Source: Corynebacterium glucuronolyticum (GTDB taxonomy: Bacteria > Actinomycetota > Actinomycetes > Mycobacteriales > Mycobacteriaceae). From it: a stretch of DNA of 34,106 bases. The stretch lies in contig JALFAQ010000073.1 of the NCBI GenBank assembly GCA_022772305.1, positions 1-34,106 of the forward strand, in the 5' to 3' direction. Position numbers and translations under genes: made by a program. Shown here piece by piece: positions 7,947-16,492 of the stretch (positions are counted from its first letter, which is position 1; every line of letters begins with the position of its first letter). A model generated the notes under the pieces. That model searched no databases and was not told the origin of the DNA. It was given only the letters and a program-made list of their open reading frames with translations.

Positions 7947-9143
7947 ATGGCTTACGCTCTCGTCATCAACTCGGGCTCATCGTCCATCAAGTTCCAGCTC
8001 GTCGACTCAGACGCGGATGCCACCGAAGATCCCTTTGTCTCCGGTGTGGTGGAGCAGATCGGTGAGCCGAGTGGCAAGCTGACCGTCAAGACAGGCGGCC
8101 AGAAGCACGTGGTGCAGACCCCGATCGCCAACCACACGGAGGGCCTCGACCTCTCCTTCAACCTGTTGAACGACCTCGGTGTCGGCCCGGAGCAGGTGGA
8201 CCTCAAGGCTGTCGGCCACCGCGTTGTCCACGGCGGTCTCCTCTTCTCCCAGCCGGTCGTCATCACCGACGAGGTCATGGGCATGATCCGCGACCTTATC
8301 CCGCTGGCACCGCTGCACAACCCCGCCAACATCGACGGCATCGAGGTGGCACAGAAGATGTTCCCCGCTCTGCCGCACATCGCGGTCTTTGATACGGGCT
8401 TCTTCCACACGCTGCCCCCGGCAGCCGCCCTCTACGCCATCAACAAGGACGTCGCCGGCGAGGCTGGCATCCGCCGCTACGGCTTCCACGGTACCTCCCA
8501 CGAGTTCATCTCCAAGCAGGTGCCGGGCATGATCGGTCGCGATCCGGAGCACACCCGCCAGATCACCCTGCACCTCGGCAACGGCGCCTCCTGCGCCGCC
8601 ATCCATAACGGCGCGGCGATCGACACGTCCATGGGCCTTACCCCGCTCGCCGGCCTCGTCATGGGCACCCGCTGCGGTGACATCGACCCCGGCATCGTCT
8701 TCCACCTGTATCGACGGGGCATGTCCATCGATGAAATCGATGAGCTTTTGAACCGCAAGTCCGGCGTAAAGGGCCTGTCCGGCGTCAACGACTTCCGCGC
8801 CCTGCGCGAAATGATTGACGACGGTGACCAGGATGCCTGGGTGGCCTACAACGTCTACATTCACAACCTGCGCAAGTACATCGGCGCCTACATGCTGCAG
8901 CTCGGCCGCGTCGATGCCATCACCTTCACCGCAGGTGTGGGTGAAAACGACCAGGATGTCCGCATGGATGCTCTCGCCGGCCTCGAGAACTTCGGGATAG
9001 AAATCGACCCGGAGAAGAATAAGCTGCCCAACGACGGCCCGCGCTTCATTTCCTCCGACAACTCCAAGATTCCGGTACTCGTCATTCCGACCAACGAGGA
9101 GCTAGCTATCGCGCGCTACGCGGTGCAGCTGGCAGGGGTCTAA
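7947..9143 (+). CDS. ackA: Acetate kinase
   Basis: AckA transfers phosphate between acetyl phosphate and ADP, making ATP and acetate, or runs in reverse during growth on acetate. The 398-residue length is typical. The N-terminal [35 protein letters not shown] (catalytic histidine), [11 protein letters not shown] (phosphate loop), [12 protein letters not shown] and GVGEND are all present, so the enzyme looks fully functional. The ATG follows the pta stop with no gap; its ribosome site AGGAG (7931-7935) lies inside the end of pta. A strong terminator closes the operon. Confidence 0.96.
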   Translation: MAYALVINSGSSSIKFQLVDSDADATEDPFVSGVVEQIGEPSGKLTVKTGGQKHVVQTPIANHTEGLDLSFNLLNDLGVGPEQVDLKAVGHRVVHGGLLFSQPVVITDEVMGMIRDLIPLAPLHNPANIDGIEVAQKMFPALPHIAVFDTGFFHTLPPAAALYAINKDVAGEAGIRRYGFHGTSHEFISKQVPGMIGRDPEHTRQITLHLGNGASCAAIHNGAAIDTSMGLTPLAGLVMGTRCGDIDPGIVFHLYRRGMSIDEIDELLNRKSGVKGLSGVNDFRALREMIDDGDQDAWVAYNVYIHNLRKYIGAYMLQLGRVDAITFTAGVGENDQDVRMDALAGLENFGIEIDPEKNKLPNDGPRFISSDNSKIPVLVIPTNEELAIARYAVQLAGV

Positions 9144-9170
9144 ACAGCCCAAAACTGGATTCCCCCCTCT

Positions 9171-9208
9171 CCCCACCCCTATTCAGGGGTGGGGATAATT
9201 ATTTCTTT
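9171..9208 (+). terminator. Terminator of pta-ackA
   Basis: The perfect 10-bp stem CCCCACCCCT / AGGGGTGGGG (9171-9180, 9185-9194) has loop ATTC and is followed by ATAATTATTTCTTT. Confidence 0.85.
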
Positions 9209-9519
9209 AAAACAATTTAAAAATTTGCACACCCTCTTCAACTTGGTGTATAAAAAATAGCTATTTAAAAAAGGCGAAGTAGTGATCGTCTTGAGGTGGG
9301 CAAGCATAGGGGAAAACTAGCAACACACGTCAGCGAGTTCCAAAGATTGGAGAAAGCTGAAAACGCAGTGGACATATTGGTGGAGCCGCCTTAGAATGGG
9401 TAGCGATTACGAATGAAGCAGGCTATCAAGGGCCAGCTGCCATCGGTGTTGTAGACGCAATCCGCATGAGTTCGTAATAAAACACTTTCCTTGTCAAAAC
9501 TATGAAAGAACGGTTTTTC
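9209..9519. other. AT-rich gap and leader before surface protein 1
   Basis: No gene is supported in these roughly 310 nt. The left half is clearly AT-rich compared with the flanking genes. It contains the promoter at 9369-9397 and a leader of about 115 nt. A short open stretch (about 9370-9480) reads peptide-like but has no start or ribosome site and crosses the promoter. Confidence 0.5.
9369..9397 (+). promoter_or_regulatory. Promoter of surface protein 1
   Basis: TGGACA (9369-9374), a 17-nt spacer and TAGAAT (9392-9397) match the consensus at 5 of 6 positions in each hexamer. Similar elements lie at comparable distances before the other two paralogues. Confidence 0.6.
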
Positions 9520-12500
9520 ATGACTGCTATCCGAAACCAGCGAGGGGGTGTCCGTCGTGGCGTAAGCATAGCGGCGGCTGCACTTTCACTTGCCCTCGTT
9601 GCACCTGCAATCCAGCCGGTACAGGGTGGTGTTGCTCCTTTGGCATCTGCTCAGGACGCAACAACTCAAGCTTCCGGCGACTATGTTCCCGCCAACGTGG
9701 GTCGTGTCTTCGACGAAGGTAAGGATGTGCGCTACGCAGGTCTGACCTCCGTATCCGTCAAAGATGAGACAGACGGCACGGACTTCAAGCTTCAGGTTCC
9801 CCACTGGTTGGTGACGGGCCGGACCATCTTCCTCACCGGAGGATCCACGGAAGATTCGGATGCCAGTAAGGCTTTCCTGAGGTTCCAGGATGAAGCCCTC
9901 TACTCGCAGATCGATCGCATTTCCGTTGTTGGTGAAAATAACGATAAGCAGGGCGATTTTGTCAAACGCGACCCGAACGGATCCGAGTGGTCTCTGGATC
10001 TGTCAACGGTAAAAAACTTCCCTGGCTCAGCGGGTAAGAACTACTCATCCTTCTACAAGATTTACCTCAATAACGGTGTAGAGGCGTCCTCTCTACAGGA
10101 TGCTGGTGACGGCTTCGCAGTCACGCAGTACTGGATCCGTCGGGACGGCCGCATTGTCAAGAACTCTGTCTCTCGAGCTCTCCTGTCTGCCGACGGCAAA
10201 CTTCCTCCCTCCATGCCGGAGAAGGTTTACGACGGTTCGAAGGATGCGGCCCTTGGCAGTGAAAATATTCTTAACCGTCCGGTATCCAAGTTTGTCAGCT
10301 ACGACCAAGGCAAGAACGAGATCAACAGCATTATCTGGCTGCCGATGACGCAGAACTTCCTGCAGGCCAGCTTCGACTGGGCCTGGCAGCTTGAAGAGCA
10401 GATCGACCCTGCGCTCATCCCCTTCATTGACTCTGTGGTCGTCTACAACTCCGACAAGGACGGAAACCTCAACAAGGATCGTACGCAGTTTGAGCTTGGT
10501 GTTGATTCTGAGCGAAATGTTGTGACCACCACCCAGAATAAGCAGCTCACCTGGGGCGAGGACGATGCCGATATAACTGGTGCAACAGATCCTCGTTTCA
10601 AGGAAGTTCGCGCAAACTGGGATGACATCCTCTATGGCACACTCGGTCAGACCCGTCCAATTACGATCAAGTACAAGCTCAAGGACGGGGCACTGGAAGG
10701 TATCCAGAATGCAACCGGCGGATATGTCGATTTTGCTAGCTGGATTAACGCCGATGTCTTTGACAAGCGAGACGGTGGCGCGCCCGTAGATGTTCTCTCG
10801 AATTCCTACGGCTACACCTACCTCAACCTGACAGATACCGATGGCGACGGCCTTCTCGATTCCTACGAGTCCGAGCTCGGAACCGACTCCTCCAAGTTCG
10901 ATACCGATGGTGACGGTGTTCCGGATGGTCAGGAAGTTCTGAAGGATAAGACTGATCCGAAGAACCCCGGCAGCTACAAGGTAAGCACTCCGGATCCTGA
11001 GGCAACCAAGATCCAGACCACGGATAACGAATTCATCGTCAATGTTCCGAAGGAAGTCTTCAAGGATAATGACGGCAAGAAGGTTCCTGTCACCAATAAC
11101 GATACGAAGGTAAAGGTTGCGCTCGTTCCTGAGTCTGCAATTACTACCGACCCCGAGACCGGTAAAGTCACTGTCGACTTCGATCAGGCCGTAGGAACCG
11201 TTGATCTCGACAGGCCGGACACCGAAAAGGGGGTCGCTAAGATCACTAATATCTCCGGTATTGAGAAAGAAGTCACGTACAAGGCGGTGGCTCAGACCCC
11301 GGCCGGCGAGATTGCAGTCTCTGAGAAGACGATTGTCGGAACCGATGAGCCGGTCGAGCAGACGAAGACCCCGACGATTGAGCCGCTGACCACCGACAGC
11401 AAGACTGTGACTGTTAAGGCAGAGTCTGGCGCAGATGTCAGGGTTGAGCTTCCGGATGGCACCGTTATCATCCCGAAGGAAGACGCTGAGAACCCCGGTA
11501 CCTTTACGGCAAGCATTCCTCAGCAGGCTGAAGGCGCGGAAATCAAGGCAACCGCTAATGTCGACGGCAAGCGCCTGTCCGAAGAGGCTACCACCAAGGT
11601 AACCGCTGCCACCCCGGAAGAGAGCCCGCTGACTGTGACGGGTGATCCGAAGCCGGTGAATCCGACTGATGAGGATCAGGATACGGGTCTGAAGGTTGAG
11701 AATAAGACCGATAAGACCACTGCTGTCGCTACTGATGAGGATGGGAAGAAGATTCCGGTCACCATTGGTAAGGATGGCACGATCACGGTGACGCCTGGTA
11801 AGGATGTTGATGGTCCGATTACGGTGACGATCAATGATCCGTCTCTGGATAAGCCGATTGTCAAGGAAGTTCCTGTCACCGGCCATAAGAAGGGTGTCGA
11901 CGACAACAACAGCGGTAAGGCTACTGAAGTTCCGGCTGATGGTAAGGGCAAGGAAATCGACGGAAAGGTCGAGAACCCTGACGGTGCCACCGGCGTAGTT
12001 GTTGATGAAAACGGCAAGGAGATTTCGGGATCTGACGTAAAGATCGATGAGGAAGGTAACGTCACAGTGACCATTCCTTCCGGCACGGAGCCCGGTAAGG
12101 GCAAGGTTATCATCACCGGTAAGGATGGTAACAAGACTGAGCTTCCGATTATCATCACCAAGCCTGTTGATGCTTCCAGCTCCATCGATGGTCTCACTGA
12201 AGATCAGGCTAACAAGTGTGTTGGTGCTTCTGCCGCATCGGCTATTCCGCTGCTGCTCCTGACCCCGATTGCCCTTGGTCTGGCCATGGACAACCAGCAG
12301 GTGAAGGATCTGACCGCTGGCTTCGGTAAGCAGCTGGAGGATATCAACACGGGTATCCAGAAGACCCTGGGTATTTACAACCCGCAGCTTGCTCAGCAGT
12401 TCAAGGTTCAGGTTGCTCCGCACCTGCAGAACCTTGCTCTCGCAGCCGGCTTCATTGCCTCCATCGCGCTCCTGGCTGGCGTTGCCGCTACCCAGTGTGT

Positions 12501-12543
12501 CCCCGGTGGCGGTAGCTCCGACAACACCACTGCCCAGAAGTAA
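9520..12543 (+). CDS. Secreted surface protein 1 with TSP3-like repeats and two-segment C-terminal module
   Basis: This 1,007-residue exported protein starts with a signal peptide ([18 protein letters not shown]) almost the same as in the two downstream paralogues; ATG 9520 is chosen by that alignment over ATG 9502. Residues 60-430 are a unique N-terminal region with no family I recognise. Two calcium-binding TSP3-type repeats follow at about 438-475 (DTDGDGLLDSYE, DTDGDGVPDGQE), then a long acidic, beta-rich stalk (about 490-890) of repeated Ig-like segments with VTVTPGKD and ITVTINDP. The last 110 residues form the shared module: cysteine, hydrophobic ASAIPLLLLTPIALGLA, amphipathic [20 protein letters not shown], hydrophobic LAAGFIASIALLAGVAA, cysteine. 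There is no LPXTG. It probably sits in the cell envelope as an adhesin or stalk protein; the ligand is unknown. Confidence 0.8.
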   Translation: MTAIRNQRGGVRRGVSIAAAALSLALVAPAIQPVQGGVAPLASAQDATTQASGDYVPANVGRVFDEGKDVRYAGLTSVSVKDETDGTDFKLQVPHWLVTGRTIFLTGGSTEDSDASKAFLRFQDEALYSQIDRISVVGENNDKQGDFVKRDPNGSEWSLDLSTVKNFPGSAGKNYSSFYKIYLNNGVEASSLQDAGDGFAVTQYWIRRDGRIVKNSVSRALLSADGKLPPSMPEKVYDGSKDAALGSENILNRPVSKFVSYDQGKNEINSIIWLPMTQNFLQASFDWAWQLEEQIDPALIPFIDSVVVYNSDKDGNLNKDRTQFELGVDSERNVVTTTQNKQLTWGEDDADITGATDPRFKEVRANWDDILYGTLGQTRPITIKYKLKDGALEGIQNATGGYVDFASWINADVFDKRDGGAPVDVLSNSYGYTYLNLTDTDGDGLLDSYESELGTDSSKFDTDGDGVPDGQEVLKDKTDPKNPGSYKVSTPDPEATKIQTTDNEFIVNVPKEVFKDNDGKKVPVTNNDTKVKVALVPESAITTDPETGKVTVDFDQAVGTVDLDRPDTEKGVAKITNISGIEKEVTYKAVAQTPAGEIAVSEKTIVGTDEPVEQTKTPTIEPLTTDSKTVTVKAESGADVRVELPDGTVIIPKEDAENPGTFTASIPQQAEGAEIKATANVDGKRLSEEATTKVTAATPEESPLTVTGDPKPVNPTDEDQDTGLKVENKTDKTTAVATDEDGKKIPVTIGKDGTITVTPGKDVDGPITVTINDPSLDKPIVKEVPVTGHKKGVDDNNSGKATEVPADGKGKEIDGKVENPDGATGVVVDENGKEISGSDVKIDEEGNVTVTIPSGTEPGKGKVIITGKDGNKTELPIIITKPVDASSSIDGLTEDQANKCVGASAASAIPLLLLTPIALGLAMDNQQVKDLTAGFGKQLEDINTGIQKTLGIYNPQLAQQFKVQVAPHLQNLALAAGFIASIALLAGVAATQCVPGGGSSDNTTAQK

Positions 12544-12626
12544 AAACTTCCTCCACGGAGGAAAATAGACTCCCTTCCTTGGGAGATATGTCGCTAGATC
12601 TTTTCGAGATCCGGTGACTACCGTCA

Positions 12627-12663
12627 AGGTCGGCCCCACGTACTTAGTACGTGGGGCCGACCT
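12627..12663 (+). terminator. Perfect 17-bp hairpin after surface protein 1
   Basis: A fully complementary 17-bp inverted repeat (12627-12643 and 12647-12663) has loop TTA, 83 nt after the stop. Only a weak T-run follows, so it is a terminator or bidirectional hairpin of unusual stability. Confidence 0.65.
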
Positions 12664-13190
12664 ACTTGTGTGATTCGAGTTGGTGCCGTTAACGTGTTCC
12701 GCGGGTTGGTGTATTGACGATGCGTTCACGGTTCGGGGCTTCCTACGGTTTTGGGGTGGTTCACTCATATGGCGCCTAGGTCGTATGCGTCTTTGTTTGC
12801 TGGGGGTGGGATTGGTTCCGTGTCGGCATCTTGTTCTTTTGCGGGGCAGTGGGGTGGGTGGCGAATATGCTGCGCGTGGATCGGTTTGTTTGCTGTTTGC
12901 TGCCCCTGAACTGGGGTGAACGAAGGGGGAAGTGGGGAAGGCGGTTGTCTTTTGTGTTTGGTTTTGGAGGTGGGGTAGGGCTTCTAGATTGGGTTATGCC
13001 CTTTGTGTGATATGGGTGGAAGCTATCGTCTGAGAAATGGCGTAGTTTCCTGAATGAAATATAGACTTTAAGCTAAGAAACCCTTAGGATTAGTTTTGTA
13101 ACTTATTAAGGACCCTGGTGCGCGAGTGTGGTGCTTTGTTGGAGTTCCGGTTTACAACTTCAAAGCCAGTCATTGGAAAGGACCAGACTA
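12664..13190. other. G+T-rich gap and promoter of the middle paralogue
   Basis: Positions 12680-13010 are strikingly rich in G and T on the plus strand, unlike any other part of the window. No intact gene is seen. On the minus strand a 73-codon open stretch ending at 12770 is proline-rich and ends in PPPANKDAYDLGAI, but it has no start codon and may be chance or a decayed tail. A promoter-like TAGACT, 17 nt, TAGGAT lies at 13062-13090. Confidence 0.4.
13062..13090 (+). promoter_or_regulatory. Promoter-like element of the middle paralogue
   Basis: TAGACT (13062-13067), a 17-nt spacer and TAGGAT (13085-13090) lie 100 nt before ATG 13191. The position and -10 sequence match the elements before paralogues 1 and 3. 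GAAAGGA precedes the start codon. Confidence 0.4.
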
Positions 13191-15981
13191 ATGGCTACCA
13201 TCCGTACCCGTTCCGGGCGCATCCGCCGTGGAATCTCCATTGCAACAGCTGCCTTCTCCTTGGCGGTTGTTTCTCCCATTATTCAGCCCGTCGTGGCGCC
13301 GCAGGTGGTAGCCGTGGCGCAGGCGGAGACGACACTGGCCGCAGAGGAAAGCGCGGCGATTAAGGCCGGTGCTGTGGATGCCGATGCGATTGCTAGCGGC
13401 AAGGTCACGAAGGCATCCCAGCTGAGCTATGCCTTCGACTAGGCGGGCCAGATTAATGGACACGTCCATGATGCTCACCCCATCGGCGACCCTAGTCCCA
13501 TCTACGATGACGGCAACATCCCCGGTAACCGGCCAGACCTTTTACTTGGAGCTGAGGGAGCCGCGCAAAGACAGCGAGATGTCTGCGTCGCCGTGGTTCA
13601 AGACGCAGACGCATGATCTGGGCGATGTTGTTGCCGGCAGCGGTGGCAAGGGCACGTACGCGTTCAAAGGGGAAGAACGACGAGCATCTCAACTGGACGG
13701 ATGTAGACGGCGAATACCACGCCTACCACGCACACCGCCACCAGGAGTACCACCTGTGGATCGATAACTACACCAACCCGAAGACCGGGAAATCGATGAT
13801 CCCCATGCGCCATAGGTCGGCGGCCTCACCCCCAGTAGTTGAAGTCTGGTGACCAGCTGCTTAGCTCCTTCCAGTACGCGGGCACGTCGCTGCAGAAGAC
13901 GGCGCTGTTTATGTACGAGGCTCCAGCCGAGGCCCTCATCGCCGATCACGTCTCCGAATCCGAGGGCGAGGCGTTCAACCGCTCCGGGGCGCAGACGACG
14001 GGCGAAAACGACTTCATCGCCGGTCGCGTCTGGTTGGAAACCGGTGCCGGTGACCCAGAACCTGACCGCTGCCAACGGACCGCGTTGGGATTCCTCCACA
14101 AAGGGTGGCGAGCCCTTCGCCGTCGGCTACAAGCTGTGGGCGACGGTGCTCAGCGACGAGGGTTACGCACGTCTGTCGCAGCTCATGGAAAGTGAGAAGC
14201 AAGAAGACCAGGTTGTTGCCACGCAGAAGCTGTTCAAGGAGCACCCGGAGTACCTCAAGCAGGTGAAGGTCGATACGGTGAACGAGGAGGGCTACTATAC
14301 GCTCCGCTTCGATTCGCTTGACGGGGCTTGCACCAACATGAAGCACATCTACATGTGGGTGACCAACAAGGACGGCGAGGTTGTTCCCTCGTACTCCAAC
14401 CTCGTGAAGACGCCGTTCATCGCTCCGAACAACGTGGTCATCGGCTCGTGGCGAACCTCTTCGTTGGAGGCACAGTGGTGCGATGAGCGCCAGGGCTGGG
14501 TCGTTGCGGACTTCGTCTTGCCCCTCAGGACATTCAGAGCTAGTTGCCGGTGCTCTCCCTGGAGCTCGACGGCACGGATACGCCCGCCAACGCCCCGATC
14601 GCACAGGACCATACGGTGTGCATCAGGGAGAAGGCGGACTCCACGGCCTCTATCAAGGATTTCGATTCATTGTCTAAGGGGACAACGGCTGCGGGATCGA
14701 TATCAGCGTCCCAGGCGCGACGACCACGATGGTTATCGTCTCCTACCCGGACGGTTCCAAGGACACGGTCCCAGTCACGGTCACGGTTTCTGATTCCGAT
14801 GCGGCCGCCCACAACCCGGGTTTCTCCCCGGCATCCGGCGAGGCAGGCGAGACAGTCACGGTACTGCAGACGGGGGAGAAGTGCCTCCCGGGGTGTACGA
14901 CCTTCCGTATCGATTCGGCTGATGTCCCCACAGCTTTCACCGCCACGGTGGATCCATCGGGTGCGGTCACTGTCACCCCGAACGCGGATGTCTCCAACAG
15001 CACCTCCGTCGACATCCTCGTCACCGTGACCTAGCCGGACGGCACGACGGACACGCGCTGCTTACCTCCACTGTCGGTAAGGACAGCGACCGGGAAGGTA
15101 TTACCGATGCAGATGAGGAGTCCGTTGTGCGCAACGAGAAGCTTGGGAACATTCCCACCGATTGATTCTGACGGTGGTGGGGTTTCCGACGGAGGGGAGG
15201 TATCTGGTAGCCCTTAGGCTCCTGCTCTTACCGTCACTGGCACGAGCGGTAAGACCACGCTCACCGAGGCCCCCCTTCTTCACTGATCGGAACAAGGCTG
15301 ACACCGATGGTGACGGCCTCGATGACGGCTACGAGTTAGCAAACGGAACCGAGCCGACGAAGAATGATACAGACGACGGCATCGAAGACGGCAAGGATAA
15401 GCACCCCAAAGGATGCCGCCAACGGTGGTAGGGATATCAATCCCGGTCCGATCTCTGAGGGTAACTCAGTATGGGAAGACATTAACATCAAGGAAAGCTC
15501 CAAGAAGAACCCAATAAAGAACATCGGTGAAAAAGCTCTGGACCGTGCGACCTTCGATGCTGTCAAGACGGATCAGCAGGCCAACAAGTCTACGATCATT
15601 GAGAGCAACGTCAAGGACTATGGTGACGAGGGTGGCAACATCCTTCACAATGTCACCATCCCCGTTGGTATGAACGACGACCACCTGGGTCGCTACATCG
15701 GTGTCTCTGTCGCTTCCGCTGTAGCGCTGCCGCCCCTAATCCCGGTCACATTTGGCGTCGTAGAGGATAACCCCGGGGTTAGTGCAATCTCTGATGGCTT
15801 CGGCAAGAAGATGGAAGAGAGCAACACAGGCATCCAGAAGGCCTGAGGCTTCTCCAACCCGGAACCTCCGTTGCGTGTCCCTCCGCATATGCAGCACCTG
15901 GCACTTGCCGCAGCATTCATCGCCTTGCTGGATTTGCTTACCGGTGTTTCCGCAACGCAGTGTGCTCCCGGTCTCGAGTGA
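13191..15981 (+). pseudogene. Broken middle surface-protein paralogue
   Basis: This is the remains of a gene closely related to surface protein 3. It keeps the start (ATG 13191 after GAAAGGA), the signal peptide (IRRGISIATAAFSLAVVSP), the N-terminal domain (HIYMWVTNKDGEVVPSYSN), a Rib-type segment (SYPDGSKDTVPVTVTVSDSD, AAHNPGFSPASGEAGE), one good TSP3 repeat ([14 protein letters not shown]) and the C-terminal module, ending with CAPGLE and TGA 15979-15981. Homology moves between all three frames at least eight times (near 13530, 13672, 13820, 14040, 14530, 14690, 15050, 15160, 15410). In-frame stops lie at 13440, 13836, 14541, 15032 (VTYPDG became VT-stop-PDG) and 15844. The Ig-like segment present in paralogue 3 (residues about 470-680) is mostly missing, and the first module cysteine is lost. 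It cannot encode a full protein. Sequencing error is unlikely because both neighbours are intact. Confidence 0.88.
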
Positions 15982-16054
15982 TGAGGCTCAGGATCACCTC
16001 TGAAGAGAACACACCCAAAACGAACAATTAAGAGACTAAACACAAAAATGCCCT

Positions 16055-16084
16055 CACCTCCTTTGGAGGTGGAGCCGTTCTTTT
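16055..16084 (+). terminator. Terminator of the middle paralogue
   Basis: Stem CACCTCC / GGAGGTG (16055-16061, 16065-16071) with loop TTT is followed by GAGCCGTTCTTTT. Confidence 0.6.
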
Positions 16085-16329
16085 ACTCGTAAGAGATTTC
16101 TTCAAATGATTAAGGGTATTCTTGGTAATAGAGCTACACTTGCGTAATCCTTAGATTTTGCATTTTCTCCGCAACCCCAAAAAGGGGCAATGGAAAGAGG
16201 GTAACGAATTGCCGTTTTCAACCGGATTCACGTTATTTTAGCTGTGAAAACGTTCAATTATGGTGCAGGAGGGAGAGTTGAAGCGGATCGTGAGTCTGTA
16301 TATGTGGACGAGTAAAGCTTGAAATTAGG

Positions 16330-16358
16330 TTAATGCAGTTTGGTCAGAATCTTAGAAT
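16330..16358 (+). promoter_or_regulatory. Promoter-like element of surface protein 3
   Basis: TTAATG, 17 nt, TAGAAT (16353-16358). The -10 is identical to that of surface protein 1 (CTTAGAAT context); the -35 is weak. It lies 134 nt before the start codon. Confidence 0.4.
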
Positions 16359-16492
16359 AGTTTAAGATTGGCACTGTTACGAACTTGGTGATGTACAAGT
16401 GTTTGCATCCCTAAGTGGGGTTTTGAAGGTAAAAAACAAACCAATCGTAATAAACCACTAAAAAACTCTTTCTAGCTGAGAGGACCAGTTAT

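Larger units (their letters stand above)
15982..16492. other. Gap and long AT-rich leader before surface protein 3
   Basis: No gene is seen. A hairpin terminator lies at 16055-16084. The rest is AT-rich with a promoter-like pair at 16330-16358 and a leader of about 130 nt ending in GAGAGGA, the ribosome site of surface protein 3. Confidence 0.5.

Noticed and set aside
9370..9480. Short open stretch reading GGAALEWVAITNEAGYQGP
   Set aside because: It has no start codon or ribosome site and runs across the promoter of surface protein 1; more likely chance than a gene.
10093..12768. Very long (891-codon) open frame on the minus strand opposite surface protein 1
   Set aside because: It mirrors the biased codon use of the plus-strand gene; the translated product has no domain and no signal, while the plus strand encodes clear repeats and a signal peptide.
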